From contig NZ_JASGBJ010000002.1 of the NCBI RefSeq assembly GCF_030053415.1, positions 496,001-560,000 of the forward strand: a stretch of 64,000 nucleotides of DNA, given 5' to 3'. Positions within the stretch are counted from its first letter, which is position 1. Each line of letters begins with the position of its first letter. The position numbers and the translations under genes are program-made. The stretch is from Marinobacter sp. CHS3-4 (GTDB lineage: Bacteria > Pseudomonadota > Gammaproteobacteria > Pseudomonadales > Oleiphilaceae). A model generated the notes under the pieces. It ran no database searches and was not told the DNA's origin. It saw only the letters and a program-made list of their open reading frames with translations. This document shows, piece by piece, positions 8,301 through 18,134 of the stretch.

Positions 8301-10500
8301 TCCGGACACTGAAGGTGCTGCCCTCTCCGGGCACCGAAGTAGCGGTGACGCTGGCACCCACTCTTTCTGCCGCTTTACGGACGATAGCCAGTCCAATACC
8401 TGACCCTGGGTAGCGTGACTTTGAATTCAGGCGCATGAATGGTTTGAAGATCGCCTCAGCCTGGTTGGCATCGAACCCGATACCCGAATCCTGAACGTTT
8501 ACCGTCCAGATTGTTTCGCTCTCATCGGAGTGCCCTTCTATGGTAATCGCGTTTTTCCTGTCGGGATGGCCATACTTGAGCGCATTTGATATCAGATTCT
8601 GAAATATCATACGGAGCAGAACCGAGGACGTTCTGGTCACCGGAAAACGTCCCTTTACGCTAATACTGAAATCCGAGTAGTTCTCTTGTTGCTCCACTAG
8701 CTCAATGCTTTTATCAATGGCTTGTCTCCAGTCGCATTCCGAGAACTCGTAATCCAGACGTCCAACTCTGGAATAGTTCAGAAGATCACTGACCAGGCCG
8801 CGCAGCCTGCTCGATGCCAGACCGACTCGCTTCAGATAATCCTGAATAGCCTCTGCGTCGGGGTTTTCTTCTGATATTTCTTCAGCCGCCATATCGGAAA
8901 ACGCTTCAATCTTTCGAAGCGGCTCCTGAAGATCATGAGAGGCGATGAAGGCAAAGTCCTCCAGATCCCTGTTCGATTGGGCAAGGCTTTCTGAAAGTCT
9001 TTGAAGCCGCTCTAACTGACGAAGCGCCAGTTTTTGAAGGGACAACAATAGTTCATCGGCCGAATCCAGTTCCCAGGCCTTCCATTTGCGGGCACTCCCG
9101 CGCCGGGTTTCGGTCCATCGCTCGAACGAGGCCCTCGGGTTGAGTGGGTCTTCCGATGACTTTTGGTTTTTACCGGCCCAGGTCACCTCCTGCAGCTCTT
9201 CCTGACGGGTCCACAAACAAAGAACGTCGTAATTCTGTGAGGGCGTCAGCGCCAGAATACCGGCCGCCAGCTTTGCATGGCCTTCGAATAATTCCTCATT
9301 GCATCGGCTGCGAGAGAGTATGGACTGTCCACTGGATTTCAGCTCATTTCGGACCTCTTTCGCCAGAAGCAGGTATTGCGAGTCCGAGGGGCCATGGCCC
9401 ACAGAATGCACTTGTGAACCGTTTATAACCGCAAAAGCATCGGCGTCAAAAAGCTTCTGGAAGTCGTGTGCCGCGTTGGCGATGGTGGGCACCAGCTCAT
9501 CATTCTTCAGACAGCGTTCCAGAACATCGCTCTGGTAGAGTCTCCGGCGCAGACGCTCTTCCATCACCTCTGCATCCTCGACCAACCGCAGACACAGCGA
9601 CAACACATCGCCAACAAGCTTTGCCGCCAGACGCGCGTTGACGGGCACGTATCGTGGACGCCTGTTATGACAGGCAACCAGCCCCCAGAGTTTGCCATCG
9701 CGTATGAGAGAGATCGACATGGATGCGGCAACACCCATATTGCGGAGATACTGCAGATGGATGGGCGATACGGCGCGAAGCGCACAGTCCGTCAAATCCG
9801 GGTTCATATCCTGAGGCTGGCCAGACAGGCTCGTAATGGGAATGTTGGTGGCGTCTACGTCCGCGATCATGCGGATCTCATTTTCCAGATACAACGCCCG
9901 CGCCTGTTCGGGAATGTCCGTTGCCGGAAAATGGAGGCCAAGAAAACGGGTCATACCCGAATCAAGATTCTCGGCCACAACCTCACCATGCCAGTCCTCG
10001 GCGAAACGGTACACCATCACACGATCGAAGCCGGTGATGCTCCTGACAGCGCTCGCGGCCGTATTCAGAAGCTGCTCGACGGAATGTGAGGATTTAACCT
10101 CAGAAATCAATATATTGAGGTCATTTGCGGTAGTGGTTGACGAACCATCATCGGGCTCAGCAGACAACAGAATCCGCGATCCCCGCTGACTTACCGTGAA
10201 CAGGTGACCGCCCTGTACGAAATTTTTCGACAAGTCATTCGGTTCACTCAGCGCTGCCCTTACTGACTCGAGCAGACTTGCCGGGAGATGGCCGGTGCCA
10301 TCGATAGCGGCTTCACTCTGACCAACGACAGCAGCCAGCGCTTGCTCGGCGTTTTCACTGTACGAACAGACTGTTAAATCCTCTGCATCGAGAAACACCA
10401 CAAAACCATTGGGCTGAATCGACCCTGGCGTTCGTATAGGTTCGTCAGCGCAGTTGGTGAAATCAAATTGGTCTGAAAATCTGTCAGTCACATCGCGCAC
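8284..10500 (-). CDS. bphP: Bacteriophytochrome histidine kinase (PAS-GAF-PHY-HisKA-HATPase)
   Basis: Red/far-red photoreceptor kinase of 738 residues. All chromophore-site hallmarks are visible: biliverdin-attaching Cys17 (FTNCADEPIRTPGSIQPNG), the PATDIP loop with D195, H248 (SPIHLQYLRNMGV), H278 (WGLVACH) and the PHY tongue motif PRASF at 455-459. The kinase has phospho-acceptor H522 (SHDLQEPLRK), an N-box NALKYG, DSGIGFD and GSGIGLAIV. No C-terminal receiver is fused. The start is GTG at 10500 or at 10491; the latter has AGGTG seven bases upstream. The gene is convergent with the response-regulator operon on its left and 56 bases divergent from the hybrid kinase on its right. A heme oxygenase that could supply biliverdin is encoded about 14 kb away. 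Confidence 0.95.
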   Translation of the reverse strand: MRDVTDRFSDQFDFTNCADEPIRTPGSIQPNGFVVFLDAEDLTVCSYSENAEQALAAVVGQSEAAIDGTGHLPASLLESVRAALSEPNDLSKNFVQGGHLFTVSQRGSRILLSAEPDDGSSTTTANDLNILISEVKSSHSVEQLLNTAASAVRSITGFDRVMVYRFAEDWHGEVVAENLDSGMTRFLGLHFPATDIPEQARALYLENEIRMIADVDATNIPITSLSGQPQDMNPDLTDCALRAVSPIHLQYLRNMGVAASMSISLIRDGKLWGLVACHNRRPRYVPVNARLAAKLVGDVLSLCLRLVEDAEVMEERLRRRLYQSDVLERCLKNDELVPTIANAAHDFQKLFDADAFAVINGSQVHSVGHGPSDSQYLLLAKEVRNELKSSGQSILSRSRCNEELFEGHAKLAAGILALTPSQNYDVLCLWTRQEELQEVTWAGKNQKSSEDPLNPRASFERWTETRRGSARKWKAWELDSADELLLSLQKLALRQLERLQRLSESLAQSNRDLEDFAFIASHDLQEPLRKIEAFSDMAAEEISEENPDAEAIQDYLKRVGLASSRLRGLVSDLLNYSRVGRLDYEFSECDWRQAIDKSIELVEQQENYSDFSISVKGRFPVTRTSSVLLRMIFQNLISNALKYGHPDRKNAITIEGHSDESETIWTVNVQDSGIGFDANQAEAIFKPFMRLNSKSRYPGSGIGLAIVRKAAERVGASVTATSVPGEGSTFSVRINLSE

Positions 10501-10556
10501 CTGAATATCGAATTACCGGATCAGAAGAAGGACTGCTATCTTTAAGTGATGCGGTA

Positions 10557-13427
10557 ATGTTTGAAGATACATCGGATTTGCTGATGAAAACACCCGACAT
10601 ACCAGAAAACGAAACAGAGCGTCTTCAAGCCATAGAACGTATCGACATCCTGGATACTCCGCCGGAGGACCCTTTCGATGATCTGACACGGCTGGCTGCC
10701 ATACTGTGCAAAACACTCTTCTCGACGGTTTCCATCATCGATGAGGAAAGACAATGGTTTAAATCCATCCAGGGCCCTCTGGAGTCGCGAGAAACGTCTC
10801 GGGACATTTCGTTTTGTGGGCATACACTGAACAGTACCGACCTTTTTATCATTGAGGATGCCATTAACGACGAACGATTTGCTGACAATCCGCTCGTTCA
10901 AAACGGCCCAAAGATTCGTTTTTATGCGGGTGCCCCGATTATTCTGGATGACGGTATCATTGCAGGCGCACTCTGTGTCTTTGATCCAGAGCCCAAAACC
11001 TTGAGCGAAGAACAAAAGGAAGGTCTGACACTGCTGGCAAGGCAGGTGACAGAGCGGCTCAAGAGTCGCACTGCCGATGCCATCGCAAACAATCTGGAAC
11101 CGATTCTGGCGCTCGGCAAAACCAATCTCATTGTTTTTGACCCGGTTCAGGAGCGTGTGAACTACATCAGTCCAGCGCTTCATCAAAGACTTGCCAAACC
11201 CACGGAGCTGAATACAAGGCCACTGTTTGCCCAGCTTTTCCCGGATATTGAATACGATCGTTTTTTTTCAAGGGAACGCCTGAACGATTCAGATCTGGCA
11301 CACCGCAAAGTGACGAAAATCTGCCTGCCCGAAAAAGCTCCCGGAAAAGCGGAACTGAGACTGTTCAAAACCGGCGAAGACGACCGTAATATCTGCATAC
11401 TCGGCTTAAGAGACAGAACGGAGCTTTCCCGCACTCGAGAAACCGCCGAACAGGCGCAATCAGACCTTCGGGTTTTCCAGCAGCTGGCCCGGCAAAGCAA
11501 GAGCTCGTTCGTTGTCACTGACGTCACCGGCAAAATCCAGTGGGTGAATTCGAGTTTTGAAGCTATAACGGAATACACACTGAGCGAAGTCAAAGGCAAA
11601 AAGCCCGGTGAGGTTCTACAGGGCTCAGGAACGTCACAACTGGACAGGGACAGAATTTCGCGGCATCTGCGAGCGAAACAACCGGTGGTGCAGGAGATCC
11701 TCAATTATTCCAAATCGGGAAGGCCTTACTGGATCGAACTGTATATAGAACCCATCAGGGACGAAGCTGGCAGTGTCACCCATTTTGTGGCAACCCAAAA
11801 GGACATCACCCAGCGCCGTCAAGAGCATCTCGTTCTGAAACAATCCAGGGCAAATGCAGAACAGGCAAACCGGGCTAAGAGTCAGTTCCTGGCAAAAATA
11901 AGCCACGAATTGAGAACGCCTCTGAACGGCATTGTCGGCATCACTGAAAAGCTGCTGCAAGAGGTACCGCCAACGCTAAAAGACAGCGCTGTCACGCTGG
12001 ATCAGTCCTCTCAACATTTGATGGCTGTCCTTGATAATCTGCTGGATCTCTCGCACATCCAGAGCGGCGCGTTGGAACTTGAGCATGAATCTTTCAGCGT
12101 CGTCGACATGTTGGAGGAAGTCAGACAACTTTTTGCCCCAAGGGCTGAAATGGTCGGCGCCAGAGTCTCGCTATACACCGCACCGGATTTACCAGTCTGG
12201 GTAAAGGGTGATGTGGTGAGGCTCAAACAGGTTTTGATGAACCTCGTGAGCAACGCCGTAAAGTTTACCCACCAGGGCGAAATAAACATCTCTGCATCTT
12301 GTGAGCGCAACGACCCGGAGAATAACGGTTGTTCTACCTTACTACGATTCAGTGTGAGTGATGAAGGACCCGGTATTGCCCCAGAGGATCAACTTCGTAT
12401 TTTTGAAAACTTTGAACAGCTGGACAATTCTGCCACCCGAACCCACGGCGGCTCCGGGCTGGGCCTCGCAATTTCCAAACAGCTTGTCGAAGCAATGCAA
12501 GGTGTCCTCAGCCTGAAAAGCGAGCCCGGTAAAGGCTCGACGTTTTTCTTCGATATTCCATTATCGAAATCTGAAGGAAAGGCTGAGCCACTCGATGCTC
12601 CTGACGAAATTCTTGGGCAGAAGCCACTGGACTATGCATTGGTCGTTGACGATAACCCGGTCAATTGCAGAGTGCTGCAAGAACTACTAACGCGGTTTGG
12701 CTGCGGCACCGTTCAGGTTGCTCAGTCGGCACGGCGAGGAATGGCAATTCTGGACAATGTTCAGCCAGACGTCGTGTTCATTGATATTCAGATGCCAGAT
12801 ATGAGTGGCTTTGAATTGATGTCGCTACTGCGCCAGAGATTTCCCGAACAAAACCGGCCCCTGCCGATCACCGTTGCCTGTACCGCTGAGGTTTCAGATT
12901 CGAAACGCAAGGAATGCCTGGCCAAGGGGTTTGATGCCCATCTGGGCAAACCCGTTACCGGTGCCTCTTTGCATGATCTGATGAATCAACTCGGGCTGAA
13001 GGCGACACCTGTCAAAAAAGCCGAGCCTGATACCGTTGACGCGAAGGCTGAATCAGCTTCTGAGACGAATCAGAAAGCGGAAATGGTAGATCGTGAGTCC
13101 CTGATGGCCTCTTTTTTGGGCAATGAGGACCTACTGAAAGATTTCCTGTCGTTGATGGTAGAGAACCTGCCAGTGCACTGCCAACGGGTTCAGGAAGCGC
13201 TGCAAACTGGGACGGTTACCTCTCACTCAGAGGCCGCACACTCCATTAAGGGGCTGGTCGGGTACTTCAGCGGCGGGGCATTGCTCAAAGACTCGCAAGA
13301 GCTTGAGACTGCCATGGAGCTCGGGGACACTCGAAAAGCGAAAACCCTTTTTGACAGACTGGAAAAGAACCTGGACGCTTTATTGATTGAGGCTCAAACA
13401 CTGACCAACGAGCTTGGCGCCCGCTAG
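10557..13427 (+). CDS. Hybrid sensor histidine kinase (GAF-PAS-HisKA-HATPase-REC-Hpt)
   Basis: Predicted cytoplasmic hybrid kinase of 956 residues with no membrane segment. Residues 20-170 form a GAF domain of the type opening [19 protein letters not shown] poorly defined region (175-290) follows, then a PAS domain at 305-420. Next come HisKA with H450 ([11 protein letters not shown]) and an ATPase with [16 protein letters not shown] and GSGLGLAIS. The receiver (693-810) has D743, and the Hpt domain (845-950) has H895 (AHSIKG). The full internal phosphorelay allows output to a separate regulator, for instance the adjacent receivers. The PAS lacks the LOV cysteine, so it is not a flavin photoreceptor. 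Start 10557 or 10584. Its stop overlaps the convergent cheB stop by 4 bases. Confidence 0.88.
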   Translation: MFEDTSDLLMKTPDIPENETERLQAIERIDILDTPPEDPFDDLTRLAAILCKTLFSTVSIIDEERQWFKSIQGPLESRETSRDISFCGHTLNSTDLFIIEDAINDERFADNPLVQNGPKIRFYAGAPIILDDGIIAGALCVFDPEPKTLSEEQKEGLTLLARQVTERLKSRTADAIANNLEPILALGKTNLIVFDPVQERVNYISPALHQRLAKPTELNTRPLFAQLFPDIEYDRFFSRERLNDSDLAHRKVTKICLPEKAPGKAELRLFKTGEDDRNICILGLRDRTELSRTRETAEQAQSDLRVFQQLARQSKSSFVVTDVTGKIQWVNSSFEAITEYTLSEVKGKKPGEVLQGSGTSQLDRDRISRHLRAKQPVVQEILNYSKSGRPYWIELYIEPIRDEAGSVTHFVATQKDITQRRQEHLVLKQSRANAEQANRAKSQFLAKISHELRTPLNGIVGITEKLLQEVPPTLKDSAVTLDQSSQHLMAVLDNLLDLSHIQSGALELEHESFSVVDMLEEVRQLFAPRAEMVGARVSLYTAPDLPVWVKGDVVRLKQVLMNLVSNAVKFTHQGEINISASCERNDPENNGCSTLLRFSVSDEGPGIAPEDQLRIFENFEQLDNSATRTHGGSGLGLAISKQLVEAMQGVLSLKSEPGKGSTFFFDIPLSKSEGKAEPLDAPDEILGQKPLDYALVVDDNPVNCRVLQELLTRFGCGTVQVAQSARRGMAILDNVQPDVVFIDIQMPDMSGFELMSLLRQRFPEQNRPLPITVACTAEVSDSKRKECLAKGFDAHLGKPVTGASLHDLMNQLGLKATPVKKAEPDTVDAKAESASETNQKAEMVDRESLMASFLGNEDLLKDFLSLMVENLPVHCQRVQEALQTGTVTSHSEAAHSIKGLVGYFSGGALLKDSQELETAMELGDTRKAKTLFDRLEKNLDALLIEAQTLTNELGAR

Positions 13428-14476
13428 AGCCGCGTCGCCAGGCCTTGCTCCGAAGCCGCCCTGACGATCGCTTCACCCATTTTACTCAATGGAGTCCCAT
13501 GGTCTGCCGCTCCCCGTTCAATGGCTTCTTTCGGCATACCAAACACCACTGAAGATTTCTCATCCTGCGCAAGCGTGTAGGCACCAGAATGCCTCAGGCT
13601 AAGCATGCCCGCGGCGCCGTCCTGCCCCATGCCTGTCAGAATGACGGCAATTGCGTTTTTCCCCGCGGCCTTTGCTGCCGATTCGAAAAGCACGTCCACT
13701 GATGGTCGGTGGCGGTTCACCGGCGGGCTGTCCTCGATGCCAATGACATAATCCGAACCGCTTCGCTTCAATACCATATGGTACCCGCCAGGCGCGATAT
13801 AGACGCATCCGGGGCGAACGCGTTGCCCCTCTGAACCCTCAGCGACGGTCAGATCAAGCTCCCGGTTAAGCCGCTCTGCGAAGGAACGAGTGAAGCCGCC
13901 GGGCATATGCTGAGTAATCAGGATACCCGGAGACTGTTTTGGCAGCTGCGACAACAGATTCCGAATGGCTTCTGTTCCGCCGGTCGAGGACCCAACGACG
14001 ATGATCTTTTCACTGCTCGGCCGGCCCGCATTGGAGACGGGGCGCACTTTGGCTTTGGGCGCTTTGGTTCGACGGCTGACGGTTGACGCATTGGCCGCGC
14101 GCAATTTCTCGTGCAGATCATCAACGTATTCCGCGAGACCCTCCGCCACATCAATTTGTGGCTTGGTAATAAAATCAACGGCACCGAGCTCCAGCGCCCG
14201 CAAGGTCGTTTCGTTGCCTTCATGGGTCAGTGAAGAAACCATCACAACCGGCATTGGCCTGAGCCGCATGATCTTCTCGAGGAAATCGATGCCATCCATT
14301 TTTGGCATCTCAACATCAAGGGTCAAAACATCCGGGTTCAGCTTTTTAATGAGTTCCCGTGCTGCGTGGGGATCGGGCGCGGTCGCAACCACCTCCATAT
14401 CCCCTGCCTGCTCAATCAGATCGGTCAGGACCTTGCGCACCAGCGACGAATCATCAACCACCATCACTCTGATCAT
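13424..14476 (-). CDS. cheB: Chemotaxis protein-glutamate methylesterase/deamidase
   Basis: CheB of 350 residues that removes methyl groups from MCP glutamates, so resetting receptor adaptation. The receiver domain (1-125) has D54 (LTLDVEMP) and K105. The C-terminal methylesterase (about 155-345) carries the catalytic triad S164 (GSSTGGTEA), H190 (TQHMPGGF) and D286 (GMGQDGA), the same numbering as the Salmonella enzyme. It is the last gene of the che operon, four bases after cheD. The MCP of the same operon has a C-terminal DWEEF tail that could tether CheB and CheR. Confidence 0.95.
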   Translation of the reverse strand: MIRVMVVDDSSLVRKVLTDLIEQAGDMEVVATAPDPHAARELIKKLNPDVLTLDVEMPKMDGIDFLEKIMRLRPMPVVMVSSLTHEGNETTLRALELGAVDFITKPQIDVAEGLAEYVDDLHEKLRAANASTVSRRTKAPKAKVRPVSNAGRPSSEKIIVVGSSTGGTEAIRNLLSQLPKQSPGILITQHMPGGFTRSFAERLNRELDLTVAEGSEGQRVRPGCVYIAPGGYHMVLKRSGSDYVIGIEDSPPVNRHRPSVDVLFESAAKAAGKNAIAVILTGMGQDGAAGMLSLRHSGAYTLAQDEKSSVVFGMPKEAIERGAADHGTPLSKMGEAIVRAASEQGLATRL

Positions 14477-14479
14477 GCT

Positions 14480-15097
14480 TCAATCCTGTTCAAAAAGTTC
14501 GACATCACCGGCTTGAGGTGATTCAGCACTCAGTTTTCTACCCAGATCAACTTCCCGACGAAGAACCGTGTCGTTGCGTGTCTTGGTCAACCGGCGCATC
14601 ATTACCTTGCCCGTGTCTGGCAAGAACCATATTTTCCGAGCGTAATCGCCAAACAGATCATGGCTGACCACTGGAATACCCTCATCCGACATGAATTTCT
14701 GGGCAAATCTCGCATTCTGCGCCCCTATGTTATTCCTGCTCTGGCTGTGCATCATGTTGGCGCCTCCAAACAGCTTTGCTTCAAGCCGCTGCCGGCTGGC
14801 ACCCAGTTTCAGCATCTGATTGATCAGCAGTTCCATGGCATGAATGCCATACCGTGCCGACGCTTCCGTGTCGGCCGTAGACGCCAGAAGAAAATGATTC
14901 ATTCCGGCAATCTTGGCCTGCCGGTCGCGTAAACAGGCTGCCACACAAGAGCCCAGCACCGTACACAACAGGCGGTTATCGCGGGTGGCATAGTACTCAC
15001 CCGGCAACAATTTCACGGCGGACCGCTTGAAATGGCCGTCATAATAGAGATTGCCCGCACGCTCCGGGTGTTGGTCCGCCGCCCTCAGGTCCGTCAT
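14480..15097 (-). CDS. cheD: Chemoreceptor glutamine deamidase
   Basis: CheD of 205 residues. It deamidates glutamines on chemoreceptors and can bind CheY-P phosphatases in other bacteria. The catalytic Cys51 (VLGSCVAACL) and His68 (GMNHFLL) are present, as is the FGGANMM segment of the family. The gene abuts cheR with no gap (15097/15098) and precedes cheB by four bases, so the cheR-cheD-cheB modification genes are translated as one unit. The same cheR-cheD-cheB order is found in the P. aeruginosa Che2 cluster (established knowledge). Confidence 0.93.
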   Translation of the reverse strand: MTDLRAADQHPERAGNLYYDGHFKRSAVKLLPGEYYATRDNRLLCTVLGSCVAACLRDRQAKIAGMNHFLLASTADTEASARYGIHAMELLINQMLKLGASRQRLEAKLFGGANMMHSQSRNNIGAQNARFAQKFMSDEGIPVVSHDLFGDYARKIWFLPDTGKVMMRRLTKTRNDTVLRREVDLGRKLSAESPQAGDVELFEQD

Positions 15098-15943
15098 TTA
15101 GCGAGACCTCACGGGCGAAAAAACGGTTTTACCCAGCGATTTGAACAGGTCACCACCGGAGATCAGGGATTCTGAATGGCCCGCAAAAAAAAGCCCTTTC
15201 TCATTGAGTAAACTGTGGAAGCGCTTGAGCAATGCGGCCTGGGTCTGATTCTCGAAGTAAATAAACACGTTTCGGCAAAAGATAAAATCCACCGGCTCCT
15301 CCAACGGCCAATTCCGGTCAAGCAGATTGACATGTTGAAAGGTCACCAGATTCCGCACTTCGTTCTTCAACCGGACCCGCCCCTGATTTTTGCCGACGCC
15401 CCGCAAAAAAAATCGTTTCAGGAACGCCTTTGGCAACTTGGCCACCCGGTCAAGATCGTACATCGCCGCACTGGCGGTCTCCAACGCTCTGGTGTCCACA
15501 TCGGTGGCAATCACCTCAATGCCCTGCCGGGCACTTCCAAGCGCCTCAATCGCCGTCATGGCAATACTGTACGGCTCTTCGCCCGTGGAAGCAGCACAGC
15601 ACCATATCCTGATCCTGTTCTGATTCCTGAAATGGGTTTTCAGGTGGGTCTGAAGGGTGTCGAAGTGGTGGCTTTCTCGAAAAAACGCGGTCAGATTGGT
15701 GGTCAGCGCATTGATGAACTGTTGCCATTCCGGATGGTCGGGATCGTCCAATTGATCCAGATAAACACCCACCGAACGGATACCTGTGGCCCTGAGACGT
15801 CTGGCAAGGCGGCTATAGACCATTTCCTGCTTGTTGTCCCCAAGATGAATCCCGACCCGGGCGTGAATCAGTTTTTGAACCCTGGAAAACTCCCGTCGCG
15901 AGTAGTCAAACTCTCTGCGCTTGCCGGAACTCGTCGTGTCCAA
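15098..15943 (-). CDS. cheR: Chemotaxis protein methyltransferase
   Basis: CheR of 281 residues, the S-adenosylmethionine-dependent methylase of MCP glutamates. The N-terminal helical domain (10-85) and the SAM-binding domain are both complete. Motif I reads CCAASTGEEPYS (115-126), ATDVD follows at the adenosine-binding position, and FIFCRNVFIYF is the typical later motif. The gene directly follows cheW (15943/15944) and abuts cheD. The beta-subdomain that binds receptor pentapeptides is probably present, given the tether on the neighbouring MCP. That last point is inference. Confidence 0.95.
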   Translation of the reverse strand: MDTTSSGKRREFDYSRREFSRVQKLIHARVGIHLGDNKQEMVYSRLARRLRATGIRSVGVYLDQLDDPDHPEWQQFINALTTNLTAFFRESHHFDTLQTHLKTHFRNQNRIRIWCCAASTGEEPYSIAMTAIEALGSARQGIEVIATDVDTRALETASAAMYDLDRVAKLPKAFLKRFFLRGVGKNQGRVRLKNEVRNLVTFQHVNLLDRNWPLEEPVDFIFCRNVFIYFENQTQAALLKRFHSLLNEKGLFFAGHSESLISGGDLFKSLGKTVFSPVRSR

Positions 15944-16435
15944 TCAACCTTGCTCCCCATCCAGGTCCTCAAGCGCCATTGAAGGATCGGCCATGAGCCC
16001 GTCAATATCCAGTACAATCACCATCGTCTCGTCAATATCCGCAAGTCCGCGAATGTAACGGGTATCCACGGACGCGCTGAATGTCGGCGAGGGTCGCACA
16101 TCCTGATCCGACAACCGAAGTACGTCCGAAACGCTATCAACCACGATACCAACGATGCGATGCTCGAGGTTCAGAATGATCATGATGGTGAATTCGTCGT
16201 ACGTCAGCTCGCCGATCCCAAACCGTGCCCTCAAATCAATGATCGGCACGATGGTGCCACGAAGATTGACCACGCCTTTGACGAATTCGGGCGCCTGGGC
16301 AATCCGCGTAACCCCACCATAGCCTTGAATTTCCTGAACTTTCAGGATATCTATCGCGTAGAACTCGTCACCCAGGCAAAAGGTAAGATACTCACTACCG
16401 GCGCCGGCTATTTCGTCTTGAGCAATGTCTGCCAT
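15944..16435 (-). CDS. cheW: Chemotaxis coupling protein
   Basis: CheW adaptor of 163 residues linking CheA to chemoreceptors. The sequence opens with a short acidic leader, followed by the CheW SH3-like fold: YLTFCLGDEFYAIDILKVQEI, then the core VVNLRGTIVPIIDLRARFG, which is a near-perfect family signature. An ATG at 16435 lies one base after the MCP stop, with GGGAAGAA upstream. An in-frame extension to 16591 would run deep into the MCP gene in another frame, and it has an arginine-rich composition unlike CheW, so it is rejected. Confidence 0.95.
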   Translation of the reverse strand: MADIAQDEIAGAGSEYLTFCLGDEFYAIDILKVQEIQGYGGVTRIAQAPEFVKGVVNLRGTIVPIIDLRARFGIGELTYDEFTIMIILNLEHRIVGIVVDSVSDVLRLSDQDVRPSPTFSASVDTRYIRGLADIDETMVIVLDIDGLMADPSMALEDLDGEQG

Positions 16436-16436
16436 A

Positions 16437-18134
16437 TCAGAATTCTTCCCAGTCATCATCGCTCTCCCCACCCGTGGATTTAGCAGGCGTTGACGGCTTC
16501 TCGGATGTTTTTGCCTTCGAAGCCGGGTTGCTTGAAGCAGCAGACGTCTTGGGGGTTTTTGCCTGCCCGGCGGGTTTACGCGCCACGTCATTCGCGCTGA
16601 GTCTGAACTTGCTTACCGAGGACTCAAGCTCCTCAGCCTGAGACTGAAGTGACTCAGCTGCCGCGGCGGATTCTTCCACCAGGGCGGCATTTTGCTGAGT
16701 TACCTGGTCCATTTCAGACACGGCCTGATTGATCTGCTCAATGCCTGCGCTTTGCTCGTCAGAAGCGGCCGTAATTTCGCCGATGATATCCGTCACCTTC
16801 TTGATGCTGACAACGATTTCGTCCATCGCCGTTCCGGCCTTGTCAGCAAGCTCGCTGCCCGTCGAAATATTTTCAACCGAGGACTCAATGAGGGATTTAA
16901 TGTCCTTGGCCGCCGAGGCACTTCGTTGCGCAAGGCTTCGTACCTCTGTCGCAACCACGGCAAAACCCCGACCCTGCTCACCGGCACGCGCAGCCTCAAC
17001 CGCCGCGTTCAACGCCAGGATATTGGTCTGGAAGGCAATGCCGTCAATCACCGAGATGATTTCTGACATCTTGTTGGACCCTTCGCGAATTTCAGCCATG
17101 CGTTTCACAACGCTCTCGACCACGTCGCCACCTTTATCGGCGTTTTCACTCGCTGCTTTCGACAGCGAATTGGCCTGCCGGGCATTGTCAGCGTTCTGCT
17201 TCACGGTGGTCGTCAACTCTTCCATGCTCGCAGCGGTCTCTTCGAGGCTCGAGGCCTGCTCTTCTGTACGCTGTGATAGGTCGGTGTTGCCGACGGCAAT
17301 TTCACTCGACGCTGTATTGATGGTATCCACACCTTCGCGAATGGAACCGACGATCTGCTTCAGACTCTCGCGCATGTCAGCCAGCGCATTGATCAATCGC
17401 CCTACTTCGTCTTTCCGATCCGATCTCAATTGGCCATCCAGCTCGCCCCTGGCGACGGCCCTGGCTGCTTCCACAGCCTCCGACATCGGCACAGAGATGC
17501 CCCGACCGATGATGAACGCGATCGCGATACCCGAAATAACGGCGATCACCATCAGCGATGTGATCAACGTCTGGCTAAAGTCATAGATTGCGTCGGCTTC
17601 CTCGGTTGCTTCCCGCACCAGAGCCTCGATGTCAGACCTAGCGGATTCCAGTTCCCGGCGCAATTCGTCCCCTAATGGGTCCACATCGGTATCCAGCGCG
17701 GAGGCCAGACGGGAGCTGGTCCAACCGGACTCACCGTTTTCTATGAATGCCGCAACGCCACGATTGAAGGCATTCACTGCAGAAGAAACGCCGTCTATCG
17801 CCTCTCTCTCATCGAGACGCTCAAGGACCATTTCCAAGGATTCGAGTCGGTTTATCATGCTATCGGTTTCCGACTCAATATTCCGAACAACTCGCGACTG
17901 CTCCTGATCGCCGAACCTGACGATGTAAGAGCGAACCAGTCTCGACTTTTGCTCCGCGTTCAAAGCCAGGTCGTTGACGAGCTGTATCGCCCTGCTCTCC
18001 TGATCAACAATTTTATGAAGATTCGCATTGACCTGCTTGAGCTCTATCAGGCCGACAACACCCACTGCGATCAGCAAAGCAAGCACAATGGCATAGCCAA
18101 GGCCAAGCTTGGTGCCGATATTCAGGTTTTTCAT
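16437..18134 (-). CDS. Methyl-accepting chemotaxis protein with C-terminal DWEEF tether
   Basis: Transmembrane chemoreceptor of 565 residues. TM1 is about 11-31 and TM2 about 189-211. The periplasmic part between them looks like a four-helix bundle. HAMP follows (212-265), then the long cytoplasmic coiled coil. The hairpin tip contains [20 protein letters not shown]. After a flexible Ala/Ser/Lys linker the protein ends [11 protein letters not shown]. The last five residues match the xWxxF pentapeptide that recruits CheR in other bacteria, including the GWEEF tail of P. aeruginosa Aer2/McpB. Its ATG overlaps the cheA stop by 4 bases, and cheW begins one base after its own stop. The ligand is unknown. 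Confidence 0.95.
   Translation of the reverse strand: MKNLNIGTKLGLGYAIVLALLIAVGVVGLIELKQVNANLHKIVDQESRAIQLVNDLALNAEQKSRLVRSYIVRFGDQEQSRVVRNIESETDSMINRLESLEMVLERLDEREAIDGVSSAVNAFNRGVAAFIENGESGWTSSRLASALDTDVDPLGDELRRELESARSDIEALVREATEEADAIYDFSQTLITSLMVIAVISGIAIAFIIGRGISVPMSEAVEAARAVARGELDGQLRSDRKDEVGRLINALADMRESLKQIVGSIREGVDTINTASSEIAVGNTDLSQRTEEQASSLEETAASMEELTTTVKQNADNARQANSLSKAASENADKGGDVVESVVKRMAEIREGSNKMSEIISVIDGIAFQTNILALNAAVEAARAGEQGRGFAVVATEVRSLAQRSASAAKDIKSLIESSVENISTGSELADKAGTAMDEIVVSIKKVTDIIGEITAASDEQSAGIEQINQAVSEMDQVTQQNAALVEESAAAAESLQSQAEELESSVSKFRLSANDVARKPAGQAKTPKTSAASSNPASKAKTSEKPSTPAKSTGGESDDDWEEF

Noticed and set aside
11479-11820. PAS domain of the hybrid kinase as a possible LOV photoreceptor
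   Set aside because: The segment [13 protein letters not shown] sits where LOV has GxNCRFLQ, but the flavin-binding Cys is missing.
16729-17586. Plus-strand open frame antisense to the MCP
   Set aside because: It reflects the Ala/Glu/Ser codon pattern of the MCP coiled coil and has no ribosome-binding site.
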